Origin: Phytophthora hibernalis
Taxonomy: Eukaryota; Oomycota; Peronosporomycetes; Peronosporales; Peronosporaceae
Length of the DNA: 64,000 bases
Direction of reading: 5' to 3'
NCBI GenBank assembly: GCA_012656075.1
Contig: JAAKBF010000403.1
Span: forward strand, 868,001-932,000
Shown here: piece after piece, positions 31,789 through 42,955 of the stretch
Layout: each line of letters opens with the position of its first letter
Numbering within the stretch: position 1 is the stretch's first letter
Notes under the pieces: model-generated
Told to the model about the DNA's origin: nothing
Database searches by the model: none
Seen by the model: only the letters and a program-made list of their open reading frames with translations
Position numbers and translations under genes: made by a program

Positions 31789-34276
31789 ATGGACAAGGAG
31801 CAGGAACAGGTGCCCGTTGTGGCTGAGGCTGAGGCTCAGGGCGGTGCGCGTCAGCAGGAGGAGGACATCAAGGTGATCGTCATGAACTACGGCAAGTGGA
31901 AGGACTCCAAGGCGCTAAGCGAGCTGCTGCGTAACAAGGGCGTGGCCTTTCTCAAGGTGCAGAAGGCGCGGCAGTTGTCCTTCGGCTTCGTGCACTTCCA
32001 CTCGACGGAGGAGCGCGCGCAGGCCACGCCCAAGATGTTAACTATCGACTGGAACGGAGAGAAGCTAGAGGTCAAGGACGCGCTGCCCAAGAAGAGCATG
32101 AAGCCCATGCGCACAAGAACCAAGCGCGACCGTGACGAGAAGCCGCAGGAAGACAAGAAGCCGGAGGACGTCGCGGCGCGTGACGTGCGCGACGTGGTGA
32201 CTCCGTGGGCCGGCGTCCCGTACGAGGAGCAGCTGGAGCGCAAGGAGAACGAGATGAAGAAGGTGCTGGTGAAGATCGTGCGCCAGACGCGCAAGGAGTT
32301 CGGCAAGAAGGAGAAGCGCGTGGCGCAGGACCAGCGCAACATTGCCAAGAAGAAACGTAAACTAGATCAGGAGACAGAGAAGGATGCAGAGAAGGAGCAG
32401 GATGGAGGGCAGGACGCAGTGAAGAAGCCGGCGGAGACGTACGTGGACGACACCAAGCCGCAGTACGCGCTCAAGATCCCCGGGTGGCTCAACAGCCACG
32501 GATCGCTCTTTGTCGTGGCCAATAACGTGCTGTACTCGCGTGCGCACGAGGCGGAGGCGGGAACGCCGTGGTCGCGCGTGGCGGAAGCTCCGGATGTGGT
32601 GGCGATCATCTCCTTTGGGAGCGATCTGGTGGCTGCCAAGACGGACAATGTCATCTACGCGCTGAAGCCCGATTCGGACTCAAAGGATGGATTCACGTGG
32701 GAGAAGATTTGCAGCGGCCCGGAGGGAACGCAGATCACGTCGTTCGCGTCGCTGCGAGGCATGTTGCTGTGCTGCACTAGTGAAGGCAAGATTTACAAGC
32801 AGGAAGGCACGGGCCGATTCGCGTCTGGCGAATGGAAGCTGCTGAGCGATGTCTCTGGTGCTACCACGATTGGACTGCACAATGCGTTCTTGTACGCTTA
32901 TAATACGACATCAGGCGCGTGGTCACGCGCTCCGTTGGACGCAAATGCGTTGGAGGCTCCTAAGTTCGAGCCGTTCGAGGTGCCGATGCCGAAGGCGCTT
33001 GGCATCACTTCGCACAATACGGTGTTTATTCTGCTCACGCCTGACGCGCTTCAGTTCGTGGAGCAGGATGGAAATGTGAAGGCGACTGTCGGTTTGACGG
33101 AAGAGGTGAAGGGTGCGACTTTCAGCGGGTTTGCCAGCCACAAGGGCCTGTGCTGCCCGATGGAGTCTATCCGCGCCTCTCCTGTGACCGAAGGCTACCG
33201 CAACAAATGCGAGTTTAGCTTTGGCTTCGACAATGAGGACAAGCCGTGCGTCGGCTTCCGTCTTGGTCTGTTCCGTGAAGGTTCGGTCGTTGTCAACAAG
33301 CCTGATGAGTGCATTAACGTGTCAAACGAGATGAAGGCCGTGTGCAACGTCATGCAGAACATCCTGGAGACGTCTGATGTCCCCGTGTACAGTGTCACGA
33401 CGAAGTCGGGTGTGTGGCGCGTGCTGACTGTGCGCCAGAGTGTCAACACGGGCGAGCTCATGGTCATGATGCAGGTTAACCCTGCGGGCAAGACGCCCGA
33501 AGAGCGCGGTGCCATCAAGGACCTGGTGGTGAAGAGGCTAACCGACGAGAACAACTCGTTCAAGGTGACGTCCATCTACATGCAGGAGTACGAGGGACTA
33601 TCGGCTCCTTCGGACAACGACCCGGTGGAGCACGTATTCGGCAACACCAAGATTGAGGAGCACCTTCTGGGCATGCGCTTTTCAGTGTCGCCGAACGCCT
33701 TCTTCCAGGTGAACACGCATGGTGCCGAGAAGCTGTACTCCTTGGTGAAACAATACGCCAACGCGGACGAGCACACGCTACTTTACGATGTGTGCTGCGG
33801 TACCGGTACGATTGGTATTTGTGCGTCGAAGGGTGTGGGCAAGGTCGTGGGAATTGAGATCTGCAAGCCTGCCACTGATGACGCCGCGGTTAATGCTGTT
33901 CTCAACGACGTGAAGAACGTGACCTTCGTGAACTCGAAGGCTGAAGACGTGATGAAGGAGCTGCTGCAGAAGAAGCGCGACGAGAGCGAGAAGCACCTAG
34001 ACCGCGTGGTTGCCATCGTGGACCCCCACGTGCTGGTCTGCACCACCAGGTCTTGCGCGCGCTCCGTGCCTGCCCGCCGGTGGAGCGCATCGTGTACGTG
34101 TCTTGCAACCCGACCAACTCGCTGGTGCGAGATGCTGTGACTCTGTGCGGACCCAGCACCAAGTCTCTTCAGGGTCAGGCATTCGAGCCCGTGCACTCCG
34201 TCCCGGTGGACATGTTCCCCACACGCCTCACTGCGAAATGATCATCGTGTTTGATCGCGTCAAGAAGATCGAATAG
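31789..34276 (+). CDS. TRMT2A: TRMT2A-like tRNA (uracil-5-)-methyltransferase with inserted beta-rich domain
   Basis: Makes m5U (T54) in the tRNA T-loop from SAM. The start MDKEQEQVPVV is at 31789. Layout: an RRM-like domain (about residues 25-95), a Lys-rich linker, PWAGVPYEEQLERKENEM as in animal TRMT2A, then an extra ~220-residue part (about 217-440) of short beta-type repeats (LFVVANNVLYSRA, LVAAKTDNVIYALK, MLLCCTSEGKIYKQE, FLYAYNTTSGAWS) that looks like propeller blades. The methyltransferase core resumes at CCPMESIRASPVTEGYRNKC. SPNAFFQVN, CCGTGTIG (SAM) and VSCNPTN with the nucleophilic Cys are present. Two C runs are one base short (34023-34027, before DPPRAG; 34217-34220, before PHTPHCEM). 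With both repaired the protein ends VFDRVKKIE at TAG 34274. Confidence 0.88.
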
Positions 34277-34298
34277 ATGAACCTACCCCATTCTTTTA

Positions 34299-34516
34299 CA
34301 ATGCGCGCGGAGATCATACGACAAAATTTATTTTCGGTCCTAATTTCTACGAATCAAACGCAATGAATGTAATCTTCTAAGCCAATGATAAACCGCTCTT
34401 TACAATTCTTTTGAGGTGCTGCTTGCTGCAATCCGACACGTGAGGGCGGAGCTACACTCCAAAATTCGCCTTTGGGGGACCAGGTCAAGCGCGGAAACGT
34501 TAGGGTAGGTGAGCAT
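34299..34516. repeat. Left terminal inverted repeat of mariner element
   Basis: 218 bp, ending at GAGCAT. It pairs with 35674-35890 with very few differences, which suggests a recent insertion. Confidence 0.92.
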
Positions 34517-34633
34517 GGGCGCTGTTTGACGGAAGAATGAGCTGTTTGGAGGCTTCTAATAGCTCGAGGGGTTTTAAGGATAAACTAATGAGGGATAGTA
34601 CGTGGTTGCTGCTTCGGTTTGCAGTGTCTGTAG

Positions 34634-35612
34634 ATGGGGAGGGGCAAACCCTTGACGGACATGGAGAAGGGTCAGAGTGTTGCCTACCATGAAGAAAATC
34701 TGTCCACTAATGTCATTTCCAAGCGGATAGGACGTTCCAGGAACGTAGTGCATAACTTCCTCAGTGACCCGGAAGCGTATGGTACGAGGAAAGGAACGGG
34801 GAGGCCACGAATGCTGTCACCAGCAGCGGAGCGTCGCTTGCTGCGGGAGGCGTCTAAGACGGGAGTGAGCTGAAAGAGTCGTTACAGCTACCCATCTCGT
34901 TGCGCAGAGTGCAGGAAGTGCTTCATGACTCGGAGAGCATGGGGCACGAGAAGCGAGTGGCCTGCCCAGTGCTGAACGCCGACCACATTGCTAACAGGTT
35001 GAAGTGGGCAATGGAGCATGTGGAACACGGCGCCAACTGGAGCTCTGTGGGAGAAATTTTTAACCTGGACGGTCCTGACGGGTACCAATACTGTTGGCGT
35101 GACTTGCGGAAGGAGAAACAGATCTACTCTAACCGCCAGTCCGGGGAGGAAGTGTGTTCGTGTGGGGTGCTTTTAGCTCAAAAGGAAAGTCGGAGTTGGC
35201 CTTCCTCGAAGGCAAACAGAACGCGGAGAAGTACATTAATACGTTGGGGGACTACCTGTTCCCATTTGCGCACCTGTATCACGGGCTGGACTTCGAATTT
35301 CAACAGGATAACGCCTCTATCCATACTGCTCGAGTGGCCAAGTGGTACTTTGAGCTTGAGGACCAAGATGTGCGTGTAATGTGGTGGCCTGCTAAGTCTC
35401 CTGACTTAAATCCGATCGAAAACCTGTGGGGAATATTGGCCAGGGCAGTGTACTTGAACGGCAAGCAGTTTGACACCAAGCATGACCTCGTGAAGGCCAT
35501 CAAGAAAGCTTGGGATGACATTCCGTTGACGACGTTGAAGAGCCTCGTTGGATCGATGAAAAAACGCTGCATGGAGGTCTACCGGCTCAAAGGATACAAG
35601 ACTAAATTCTGA
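34634..35612 (+). pseudogene. Tc1/mariner transposase, two frameshifts and a lost catalytic segment
   Basis: Start MGRGKPLTDMEKGQSVAYHE, a paired HTH domain (ISKRIGRSRNVVHNFL), then a break near 34868. Next come QLPISLRRVQEVLHDSE and FNLDGPDGYQYCW, a second break at the G run 35143-35146, then VWGAFSSKGKSELAF, FQQDNASIHTARVAKWYF (second Asp) and SPDLNPIENLWG (Glu, DD34E spacing). The FSDE-type segment with the first catalytic Asp before FNLDG seems shortened to WSSVGEIFNLDG. That loss is not a homopolymer effect, so this copy is probably inactive. Confidence 0.85.
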
Positions 35613-35673
35613 GGAGTCCACCAATGCATCTTAGACTACCTAAGAATCTCTAAAAGATCTCACTAAGCACGCA

Positions 35674-35890
35674 ATGCTCACCTACCCTAACGTTTCCGCG
35701 CTTGACCTGGTCCCCCAAAGGCGAATTTTGGAGTGTAGCTCCGCCCTCACGTGTCGGATTGCAGCAAGCAGCACCTCAAAAGAATTGTAAAGAGCGGTTT
35801 ATCATTGGCTTAGAAGATTACATTCATTGCGTTTGATTCGTAGAAATTAGGACCGAAATAAATTTTGTCGTATGATCTCCGCGCGCATTG
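35674..35890. repeat. Right terminal inverted repeat of mariner element
   Basis: 217 bp, the inverse of 34299-34516. It would supply the 3' flank of the ubinuclein-like gene. Confidence 0.92.
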
Positions 35891-35900
35891 TAGGCATCGT

Positions 35901-37518
35901 TCATTGTTCTACCTGCTCAAAGTCTGCCTCTACGAAAGGTGGAGTTTCGTCCATCATCCGTGACTTGAACGGTTTGATTGACCGCTTCACAGGAGCAGTT
36001 CCTCCGACAGTAAGCTCGGCCGTTTTCTTTTTGCTGCCGTGGCGGCGCCCTTGACCGGTGTCTTTGGTTTTGGCTGTGCAGGCTTCTTTGGTGTCTTCAT
36101 CTTTGCAGCCTTGTTTAGGGCGCGCAATGTCTGGATGTCGGTCAGGCCTAATGGGAATAGTGCAAGGATCTGTATGCAAGTGTAACGAGCATCAGCCAGT
36201 GGAAGCACATTGTTGCGAGGAGCACGCGATGACTTACTCGATTGAACATTCGATTGCGCTCTTGGCGCTGGTTGAGTGGCTTGTAATCTGCCTCCTTCAT
36301 GTGTTTCTTGTCCTCCGTCTTCAGCATTTGCCTGCAAAACGAGAAATGAATCAGCTCAACGATTTTGATGCAGATAAGCGTTCACTCGTACCGGTAGTCG
36401 TTCTCTTTAGAAACCCAGTCGTCTTGCAGCTCTAGCAGCGCGTGGAGCTTCGTTCCAAGCTCGTTGTCCTTCGCGATATCTGCCAGCAAACCACGCTCAG
36501 TCTACACAAAACCTGTACACCACCAACCAGCTTACCCGCTTTCACCATATCAGCCGACTCCGCTGCAGCTCGCGTCCCGTACACAGAAGCCAGCTTTGTC
36601 AATGCTTCCAACGCATTATCCAGTTTTTCCCTCTCGCTCTTCGCCACATCCCGCGCTTCCAACCGCAGCATATTCGACTACACTCCACATCAGTCATTCC
36701 CCCAAAACCAAAACCCTCTCACCGCACCTTCAAGTACTGCTTCGTGTACGGCAAGAACGTCATGAGCGTGGCAAAATAGCCCGTCACGCGCCACTTGTTG
36801 GGATGCGCCTCCACCACCAGCTTATCCACAGCACGTAGCGGTTCATCCAACGACCTCGGGAACACCTTGGGGATCGGCGTCGTGTCCGCCACTAGCACAA
36901 ACCACAAAAACATCAGTCTCTCTCCTCCAGCTGAAGGAAAAACTCGTACATTCTTGCACCGCCGTCCGCAGCACCTCGAGCTTCGTCACCACCTGCTGCT
37001 CCGGCTGCCAGTCGCTAGCTGCGTCCGGCACTTCCTCCAGAAAGGACCGGAGTGCGCCATCACTGGCTCTCTTCCTGCCTCCTTTGCTGACTTGTTCCTC
37101 CTGCTCCAGCGTCTCAATCTCCTCCCCAGCGTTCACGAAGAAGCCTGCGTGTTTGGTCTGCACCCGCGTCTGGCCGCGAGCGTCCTCAATATGCTGCTGC
37201 AGCTCCTCGTCGTCGATGAACGAGTCTTCCGAGTCGTACAGGTCGTCGTCGTCCCGTCGGTCGGGTCCGCCTCCGCCTTCATCTCCGTCCGCCAGCATTG
37301 CGCCGCCCCCGTAGCGCTTCTCCAGGTGCTCGATGATGTTGAAGCGCTGCGGACGCGTCACCTTCTTCTCGACCGCGGGCGGCGAGCTGCTGGCCGACGA
37401 CGACGCGCTCTGCGTCACGAGCTGCTTGAAGTTGATCTCCGCGGGGCTGCCGCTGTCCAGCTGCACGTGGAACGTGCGTCGCGGCTTGAAGCTGCCGGCG
37501 TCTCGGTCGCCATCGTCA
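35901..37518 (-). CDS. Ubinuclein/HPC2-like chromatin protein, six exons
   Basis: Ubinucleins are part of the HIRA complex that deposits histone H3.3. Exons: about 37518-36950, 36891-36728, 36677-36536, 36501-36392, 36331-36238, 36169-35901. The HRD/HUN-type motif DLYDSEDSFIDDEELQQHI is in exon 1, with an acidic flank. Helical parts KVFPRSLDEPLRAVDKLV, EARDVAKSEREKLDNALEAL and KEADYKPLNQRQERNRMF follow, then a Lys/Pro-rich C-terminus. The start codon at 37518 or 37513 is one base out of frame with FKPRRTFHVQLDSG, and the phase between exons 3 and 4 is unresolved. The T run 36028-36032 (A run on this strand) is one base short; repaired, the protein ends DETPPFVEADFEQVEQ at 35901. Confidence 0.7.
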
Positions 37519-37618
37519 TAGCAAGTCGATATATAAACGGTTACGGTGCGAGGGTACGCTACATGTACCCTTTGAGGTTACGATGTACCCCTTACATGTT
37601 GAAGTTGCCTTTTTGAAT

Positions 37619-38347
37619 TTAAGCGGCGAAGCGAGGATTTTTATTAGTTGAGGTTGAGTTGGTATGAGGGTGGACGGGGAAGTGGGCGAGTAGTGCGGCG
37701 CGGAGGTTGAAAGTGGGTCGGGAGAGCGAGAGACGCCGCGCGGAATATCTGGACGAGCAGAAGCCGATAGCTACGCAGAGATACGCTGTTTCCAGCGCCA
37801 CCCATGGACTTAAGAAGAGACTGGCGAGTTCGCGATGGAGTAGAAGCTTTAGGTGACTGAGGGAGAGTGAGACGGTGCTGTCACCGCACTGCAGGCCTTC
37901 CACCTGCAGACAGTTGATGACCATGGCGAACGACACCTCGGCGATGGTGTCGAACACGATCATCTGGAAGAGCAGCAACATGTACATGAGCCGGAACGCT
38001 GCGTGCGTGTTGGTCATGAATCCGAGAATGAACGTGCAGAGGTTGACCACTGGACGCATGAGCGCGAGCGAGTACGACGCGCTTGTGGACGAAAGTCTAG
38101 TGATCCGCACAATGAGCACCACTTGAAGGAGAATGCCCACGACCGAGAGAAACCGAACCACCCTCGTGTGCGCCTTGATCAGAGCCACTTCAGGAGTGTC
38201 TGAAGTCTTACGACTCTCGGCTGCAGCCCCGACGAACTTTCGTCGCACCCTTAGACTGATGACTACGAAGATCAACACGAAGACCAGTGGGGAACATCCT
38301 AACACAGCAGCGAGCAAGGAGAGATTGTCCATATACCAGTCCGTCAT
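37619..38347 (-). CDS. Unrecognised membrane protein, about five TM segments
   Basis: 242 codons in one uninterrupted frame. Hydrophobic segments lie at about residues 8-32 (SLLAAVLGCSPLVFVLIFVV), 65-82 (VVRFLSVVGILLQVVLIV), 95-112 (VVNLCTFILGFMT), 118-140 (LMYMLLLFQMIVFDTIAEVSF) and 180-198 (LFLSPWVALETAYLCVAIGF). No known motif. The spacing resembles small 4-7 TM proteins, but I will not assign a family. The tail is Arg/Ser- and Asn-rich. Its stop lies ~100 bp from the start of the ubinuclein-like gene (37518), so this gene is upstream of it on the same strand. Confidence 0.6.
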   Translation of the reverse strand: MTDWYMDNLSLLAAVLGCSPLVFVLIFVVISLRVRRKFVGAAAESRKTSDTPEVALIKAHTRVVRFLSVVGILLQVVLIVRITRLSSTSASYSLALMRPVVNLCTFILGFMTNTHAAFRLMYMLLLFQMIVFDTIAEVSFAMVINCLQVEGLQCGDSTVSLSLSHLKLLLHRELASLFLSPWVALETAYLCVAIGFCSSRYSARRLSLSRPTFNLRAALLAHFPVHPHTNSTSTNKNPRFAA

Positions 38348-38599
38348 AGTAGAGAGCAGTGAGTGAAGAGTGTCGCTCGAAGATGCCGCGCGACTTCGCA
38401 GGAACTAAAATAACGTCACCAAGTCCCGTGTCAGTTTGAAACGCATTGACACACAATTCCAATGCATCATTTCTACTTGGCTCGACGTACACGTGGACGC
38501 GTATTGCTTCTCGATACAACAAATAGCTTTCACACTATTGTACTGTGGCTGCAATGCCCCACGATTTCCTGGCGCCGCCAACTTTCACCTCAAGACAAG

Positions 38600-41500
38600 A
38601 TGCACCAGCGCTTTGCTCCTTTTGCTAGAGCTTGTGAGTACCGGTGCACTATTTGCACTGTACGCGTTGGCTCCTCTTCACCGTGACACGCTGCTCCTGA
38701 ATGGTTTGGTGGGGATTGCCAGCATTTTGTGTGGGATTTTGGTAAGCTTTGCCGTTCTCAGAAACGTCACTGGTAATTTCGCGAGTTTGAAGGCTAAACC
38801 AATTTTGTGTACCAGGGAGTCTGCAGGTCGACGCCGGCGGTGGTGACAAGTTATATGGTTGCTATTGGGTCGGGCTTTGGTTTTCACTGCTTGGAGGTTT
38901 GTGTATCCTGTTCGCATCAAACGTCGAGCTGGAGGTGGCAGCTTTTCTCGACAAGTCCCTCGTGCAGAGTGATGTCGAGGACAGACAGGAGGTTTGTTCT
39001 GTTAAATGGGCTAGCACCCTTTATGAAATGTCTTGCTGACTCTTGCTTATTAGCTTATCTCAGACACCAACAGGATACTGGAAATTGCGGCAGCCGTACT
39101 CATCGCGAATGCTACCGCCCATCTGTGCTTTAGTTGGTATTTGCGGCGATTGGTGGGCGAGCGGCGTGCTGCGGTGGCTTTCTTGCAGGTTCGTTGCTCA
39201 ACAAGCTCGCATTGAAACGGAGATCTAATATTTTGGACTGCGATTGTCAACTGCGCAGGTCTTTAGTGTCATCATGCTTCCGATCTCTCTCTTTCTCATT
39301 ATCGGTGGAAACTACATCGTCGATACCGGGACGCTTGCCTCTGCGCCATACGCTGGACTTGCAATTTTTGTTAGCGGGGTTCTGTTGCTATTGGTAGCAC
39401 TCCTGGCATTTATCGGTGGCAATTTTGAGTATCGTCGACTGCTATCAGTTTGTTATTTGATTTCCGCGTTCATCGGCGCATGCTTAGTCGTGCTAGCGAT
39501 CACCTGCTTTGCCGGACGCAGCTTCGTGGAAGACAATATAATCGACAACTGGGAGAGTATCCGCATCCTTTTACCCCCGACAGCCCAAGTAGCATACGAT
39601 CGTGATCGATTCGCTGCGGTCATGCGGTCCAACTTGAATACGGTCGCTTTTGTAGGGCTGATTTCGGGACTCTTTGTCCTATCTGAAGCAAGTATGAGCT
39701 TAACGCTATTGCGGCATGCCTCGACGTGGAAGCGTCAAGTTGCGCGGGCAAAACAAAGTATGAAAGATCTCAGGCAGACTGCAGTCAATCTCAGCCCAAT
39801 TCGTCCCAGCGTTAGCGTTCCTCGACCAGATTCCCCGCTTTCGTTCCTCCAACAGGTTCGCTGCATGGTTATTACCGCATTGACCTCAAACTAATCCACT
39901 CATTTTTTGTACGTTTTACAGTGGCTTCGGCACTTTGAGTTATCGACGAGGCGCCAGCGGATTGCCATGCGAATTGTCATCGTTCTCATCGTGCTGGCAG
40001 TCGTATTCATCCTTGCAGTCATGTGCGCCAACGTCATTTTAGTCGCCAAGTGCAGCAGCATCGGGAGTCGAATAGCCACAACCAATTTCCCACTCTTCAA
40101 TTCTAGCACGGGTCAAGAAACAGATACCATTCGATTGACGAACTCGTTTTCACGGGGAGAAATGGTCGTGGGGTCTGCAAATTCTACAAACGGAAATATG
40201 CACTTTGAAGTTTTTGGAGCCGAGGTAAGTGATTAATTGCCCTCATGCATTGTTGAAAGTCGAACTAACACCAATTTCCTTTGTTGAACGCAACACAGAC
40301 TGGTGCTGTTGCAGCAACAAGTATGTTCGATATGGAAACTGAGAACAGTACAATCAGCATCACTATTTGGCCGAAGGAAACGACTCAGTTCCTGGGGCTT
40401 GATGCATCATGCCAGGTCCGTGTGTAGTAGCCACTGCGTTGTTTACTTGTTGTGGTAAACTCACGAAATACGAGTTTTTACTTGGTTCAGAGATCGGTGA
40501 TGCAGGTTGCACTACCACCAACCCCGCTTCGAACTCTTGTCGTGAACAGCAACACAACCGTGATAGTGAGCGCATCAGATTCAGACCCGATAACGTTCCA
40601 AGGGCTTAACGTCACAACCGTGCAGTCAAGCATAAAATGCTCTAATGTCGACGTTCTTGGGTGCAATATGATATTGCATTCGACTTCGGGTGATATTAGC
40701 GTGGATGGTATGATGATCGACGCGAGCAACATGTTATCGGGATCGCCCGCCAGAGTCTCATCTGCTCTCGGTCTGATCAGCTTGAAGAATGTAATTCTGT
40801 CCCAATGTGACCTTCACGTCGAAACCGGAGCTAGCAGTCTAGTGCTGTCCGATGTTCATAGGTACGACCTACCCAGCACCTTCTAGCAGCTCTCATTTTC
40901 CAATCTGATTTGGTGACTTTGCAGCTCGGTCAACGAGGGAAGAAGCCAAATCCAGGCTAAAAGCTCATCTGCCTCCATTTCATTAGACGACATTCAAGCA
41001 AACTGGATCACTCTCAAAAGCGAAACTGGAGACATCTACGGCTCAGAGTTACTGGTCGAGGTGAGATCGCTTAAAATGTTACCCTATCTGTATTATGAAT
41101 CGCTCAATGCTGCGTTTGTGGTTGTGGTTTTAGGGAAATGGGGCTTTCCTGGGCAGGTTGGAAGTCACCTCTGTATCAGGAGACATCGCACTCGAAGAAA
41201 TCACCGCAAGTGGCACCATCCACGTTGAGTCTTCTTCCGGAAAAATCTCTGTGCAGTTGAATGTAGGTTTTGTGAATGTGCTCCTTAGTCTTCAAGATAC
41301 TAACGAGTACTATGATCCAGACCCAAACGTTTACCGGAATGTACTTCATGAGATCCGAGTACGGAACTATGTCCATCCGCCAATCTAACTACTCGAGCGA
41401 CATTATCTTCGATTCTGAGGTGAGCAGTTAGTACCTTACGCGCTTGCCTACAGGTTTCGAAGCTCGAAGCTAACAATTGAATTCCTTCGCAGGACTCGGT

Positions 41501-41638
41501 CTACGGTCGCGAAAAAGTGGCAGCATCAACTGCAACCCTGCTATCAACAATTGTCTAGCTTTCGGGAGCCTCTATTTGCGTTCCAACTTGGGCGACACCG
41601 AAATTGTGCTTGGGTGCGATTCGTACAGCTGTAGCTAG
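38600..41638 (+). CDS. Multi-pass membrane protein with beta-rich outer domain, 11 exons
   Basis: Exons: 38600-38741, 38826-38991, 39054-39188, 39259-39855, 39922-40224, 40299-40415, 40491-40861, 40925-41060, 41134-41262, 41321-41419, 41493-41638. All introns are 61-84 nt with GT-AG ends, and the phases agree from exon 2 onward. The N-terminal half has about eight TM segments; exon 4 contains a tetraspanin-like run (LLLVALLAFIGGNFEYRRL) without a clear CCG loop. After the last TM (IVLIVLAVVFILAVMCANVI) comes a ~330-residue domain of short repeats such as LHSTSGDISVDG, LKSETGDIYGSEL and VSGDIALEEITASG, as in DUF4097-type beta-solenoids. One base is missing near 38612 and in the A run 41512-41516. 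Function unknown; a surface role is likely. Confidence 0.72.
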
Positions 41639-41733
41639 TACCGGTATGACAACCTCTATCCAATTAGTAATGTGGATGTACGTCCAAGTAGTAGCGTATC
41701 CTTTTAATCGTAACGTTACGCTTATTCGTCATT

Positions 41734-42777
41734 CTAAGACTGCGTGGTGACATTTACACCGTAGTAGTACTCGTAGAAGAGCTCCATCAGCGGTGGCTTG
41801 ACGTAGTGAAAACTGATCGTGTCTGGCGCGCAGCACTTGTCCCCGTTCTGCCATCCAATGCCGTTATGATCTGAGAACCAATTGTTCTCTTGATAAATGG
41901 ACGAGAAGATCTTGTGGTCGTACGCGTTCTCGTCGTGAGGTCTCGAATACAGATCATCGGGGTCGTACTGGTGGAACCTCTCTCGTTTCTCCGCATCTCG
42001 TGTATCCAATGGGGTCACGCCCAACTGATGCATACAAAACGAAATAGCCCAGTCATCGGGCACCAGTTCATTCGGCAAACAGAAGGGTTCGTCGAAAATG
42101 GACTCGAGCTTCTTGAGGTAGGCCCAATTCATAGCGTAACCTCCTCCTCCAGGGGTGTACAGCAGTCCTCCGTCTTTCTTTGTGTCCTGCTTCACCTTGA
42201 GCACTGCTGCCACATGTTCGGGGTTGTGATCTTCAAATGGTTCAAACAGTCGTTGCATCTCCCACCACTGCAGAGTCATCCTATGTCCTAAAAGCGTCGG
42301 TTCTTCTTTAGGAATGGCTCGAATTTCGTCCGAGTTAAGATACGCTTTGAGGTTCTCCATGAGTAGAAACGTGTCGTCGTCGCACTTGAAGACCCAGTCG
42401 AAGTGCTGCTCGCTGTACTCGCGCGCCAGCAGCCGCACGATCTCTCGGTGCTTCTGCCACAGCGTCTCGTGCAGCGGCGGGGCGGCGATCTGCACCGTGG
42501 GGACGCTCAGATCCTCCTCGTCGCTCATGAACAGCAGCTTGTCGCACTTTTGGCCCCACGTGCGCTTGATGGAGTGCAGTCGCGCCTCGTGGTTGGCGTG
42601 GTACGTGTTCACCCAGCACAAAACGCGCGTCTTAGCAGCCTCCGCGCGACTCAGCGGCGCCACCGACACGAGACTCATGGCCGGGACATTGGCACCCAGT
42701 TGCTCCAGCAATTGCGGGCGGTGGGAAGCGCTGTAACCCGCCAGGAGGCCAATGCACAGCAGGAGACGCAGCAGCAT
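41734..42777 (-). CDS. C1GALT1: GT31 beta-1,3-galactosyltransferase, C1GALT1-like
   Basis: Type II Golgi enzyme that adds galactose in beta-1,3 linkage (core 1 O-glycan synthesis in animals; the acceptor here is unknown). 347 residues, intact. The N-terminal hydrophobic anchor is residues 2-17 (LLRLLLCIGLLAGYSA). Motifs: WGQKCDKLLFMSDEED, FDWVFKCDDDTFLLMENL with the metal-binding DDD at 133-135, TPGGGGYAMN, VPDDWAISFCMHQLGV, DTRDAEKRERFHQYDP and ISFHYVKPP. The order and spacing fit C1GALT1-type enzymes well. The gene is divergent to the kinesin-9 gene, 178 bp apart. Confidence 0.9.
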   Translation of the reverse strand: MLLRLLLCIGLLAGYSASHRPQLLEQLGANVPAMSLVSVAPLSRAEAAKTRVLCWVNTYHANHEARLHSIKRTWGQKCDKLLFMSDEEDLSVPTVQIAAPPLHETLWQKHREIVRLLAREYSEQHFDWVFKCDDDTFLLMENLKAYLNSDEIRAIPKEEPTLLGHRMTLQWWEMQRLFEPFEDHNPEHVAAVLKVKQDTKKDGGLLYTPGGGGYAMNWAYLKKLESIFDEPFCLPNELVPDDWAISFCMHQLGVTPLDTRDAEKRERFHQYDPDDLYSRPHDENAYDHKIFSSIYQENNWFSDHNGIGWQNGDKCCAPDTISFHYVKPPLMELFYEYYYGVNVTTQS

Positions 42778-42955
42778 GTGACGTCCCTTTTGACGTACTT
42801 CAGTATGGGGTTGTGATCGGATTTGACAGGGGTTGATATGGCTACACAGCGACAGCTATATTTACCCACTTTGACAGGGTTGATATGGCTACAGAAGACA
42901 TGGCTACAGCTAAGTATAGTTGAAGTTGCCTTTTTGCAGGAAACGACTAGGAAGA
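42778..42955. promoter_or_regulatory. Divergent promoter region with a direct repeat
   Basis: 178 bp between the C1GALT1-like start (minus) and the kinesin-9 start (plus). It holds two copies of a ~22-bp direct repeat, TTTGACAGG(G)GTTGATATGGCTACA, near 42821 and 42872, followed by a third partial ATGGCTACAG. It could be a regulatory site for either gene; this is inference from repetition and position. Confidence 0.4.

Larger units (their letters stand above)
34299..35890. mobile_element. Tc1/mariner element with 218-bp terminal inverted repeats
   Basis: Both ends begin CAATGCGCGCGGAGATCATACG and are flanked by TA (34297-34298 and 35891-35892), the target duplication of this superfamily. Length 1592 bp with one transposase gene on the plus strand. 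It starts 22 bp after the TRMT2A-like stop and ends 11 bp before the stop of the ubinuclein-like gene, so it fills almost the whole gap between two convergent genes. Confidence 0.93.
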
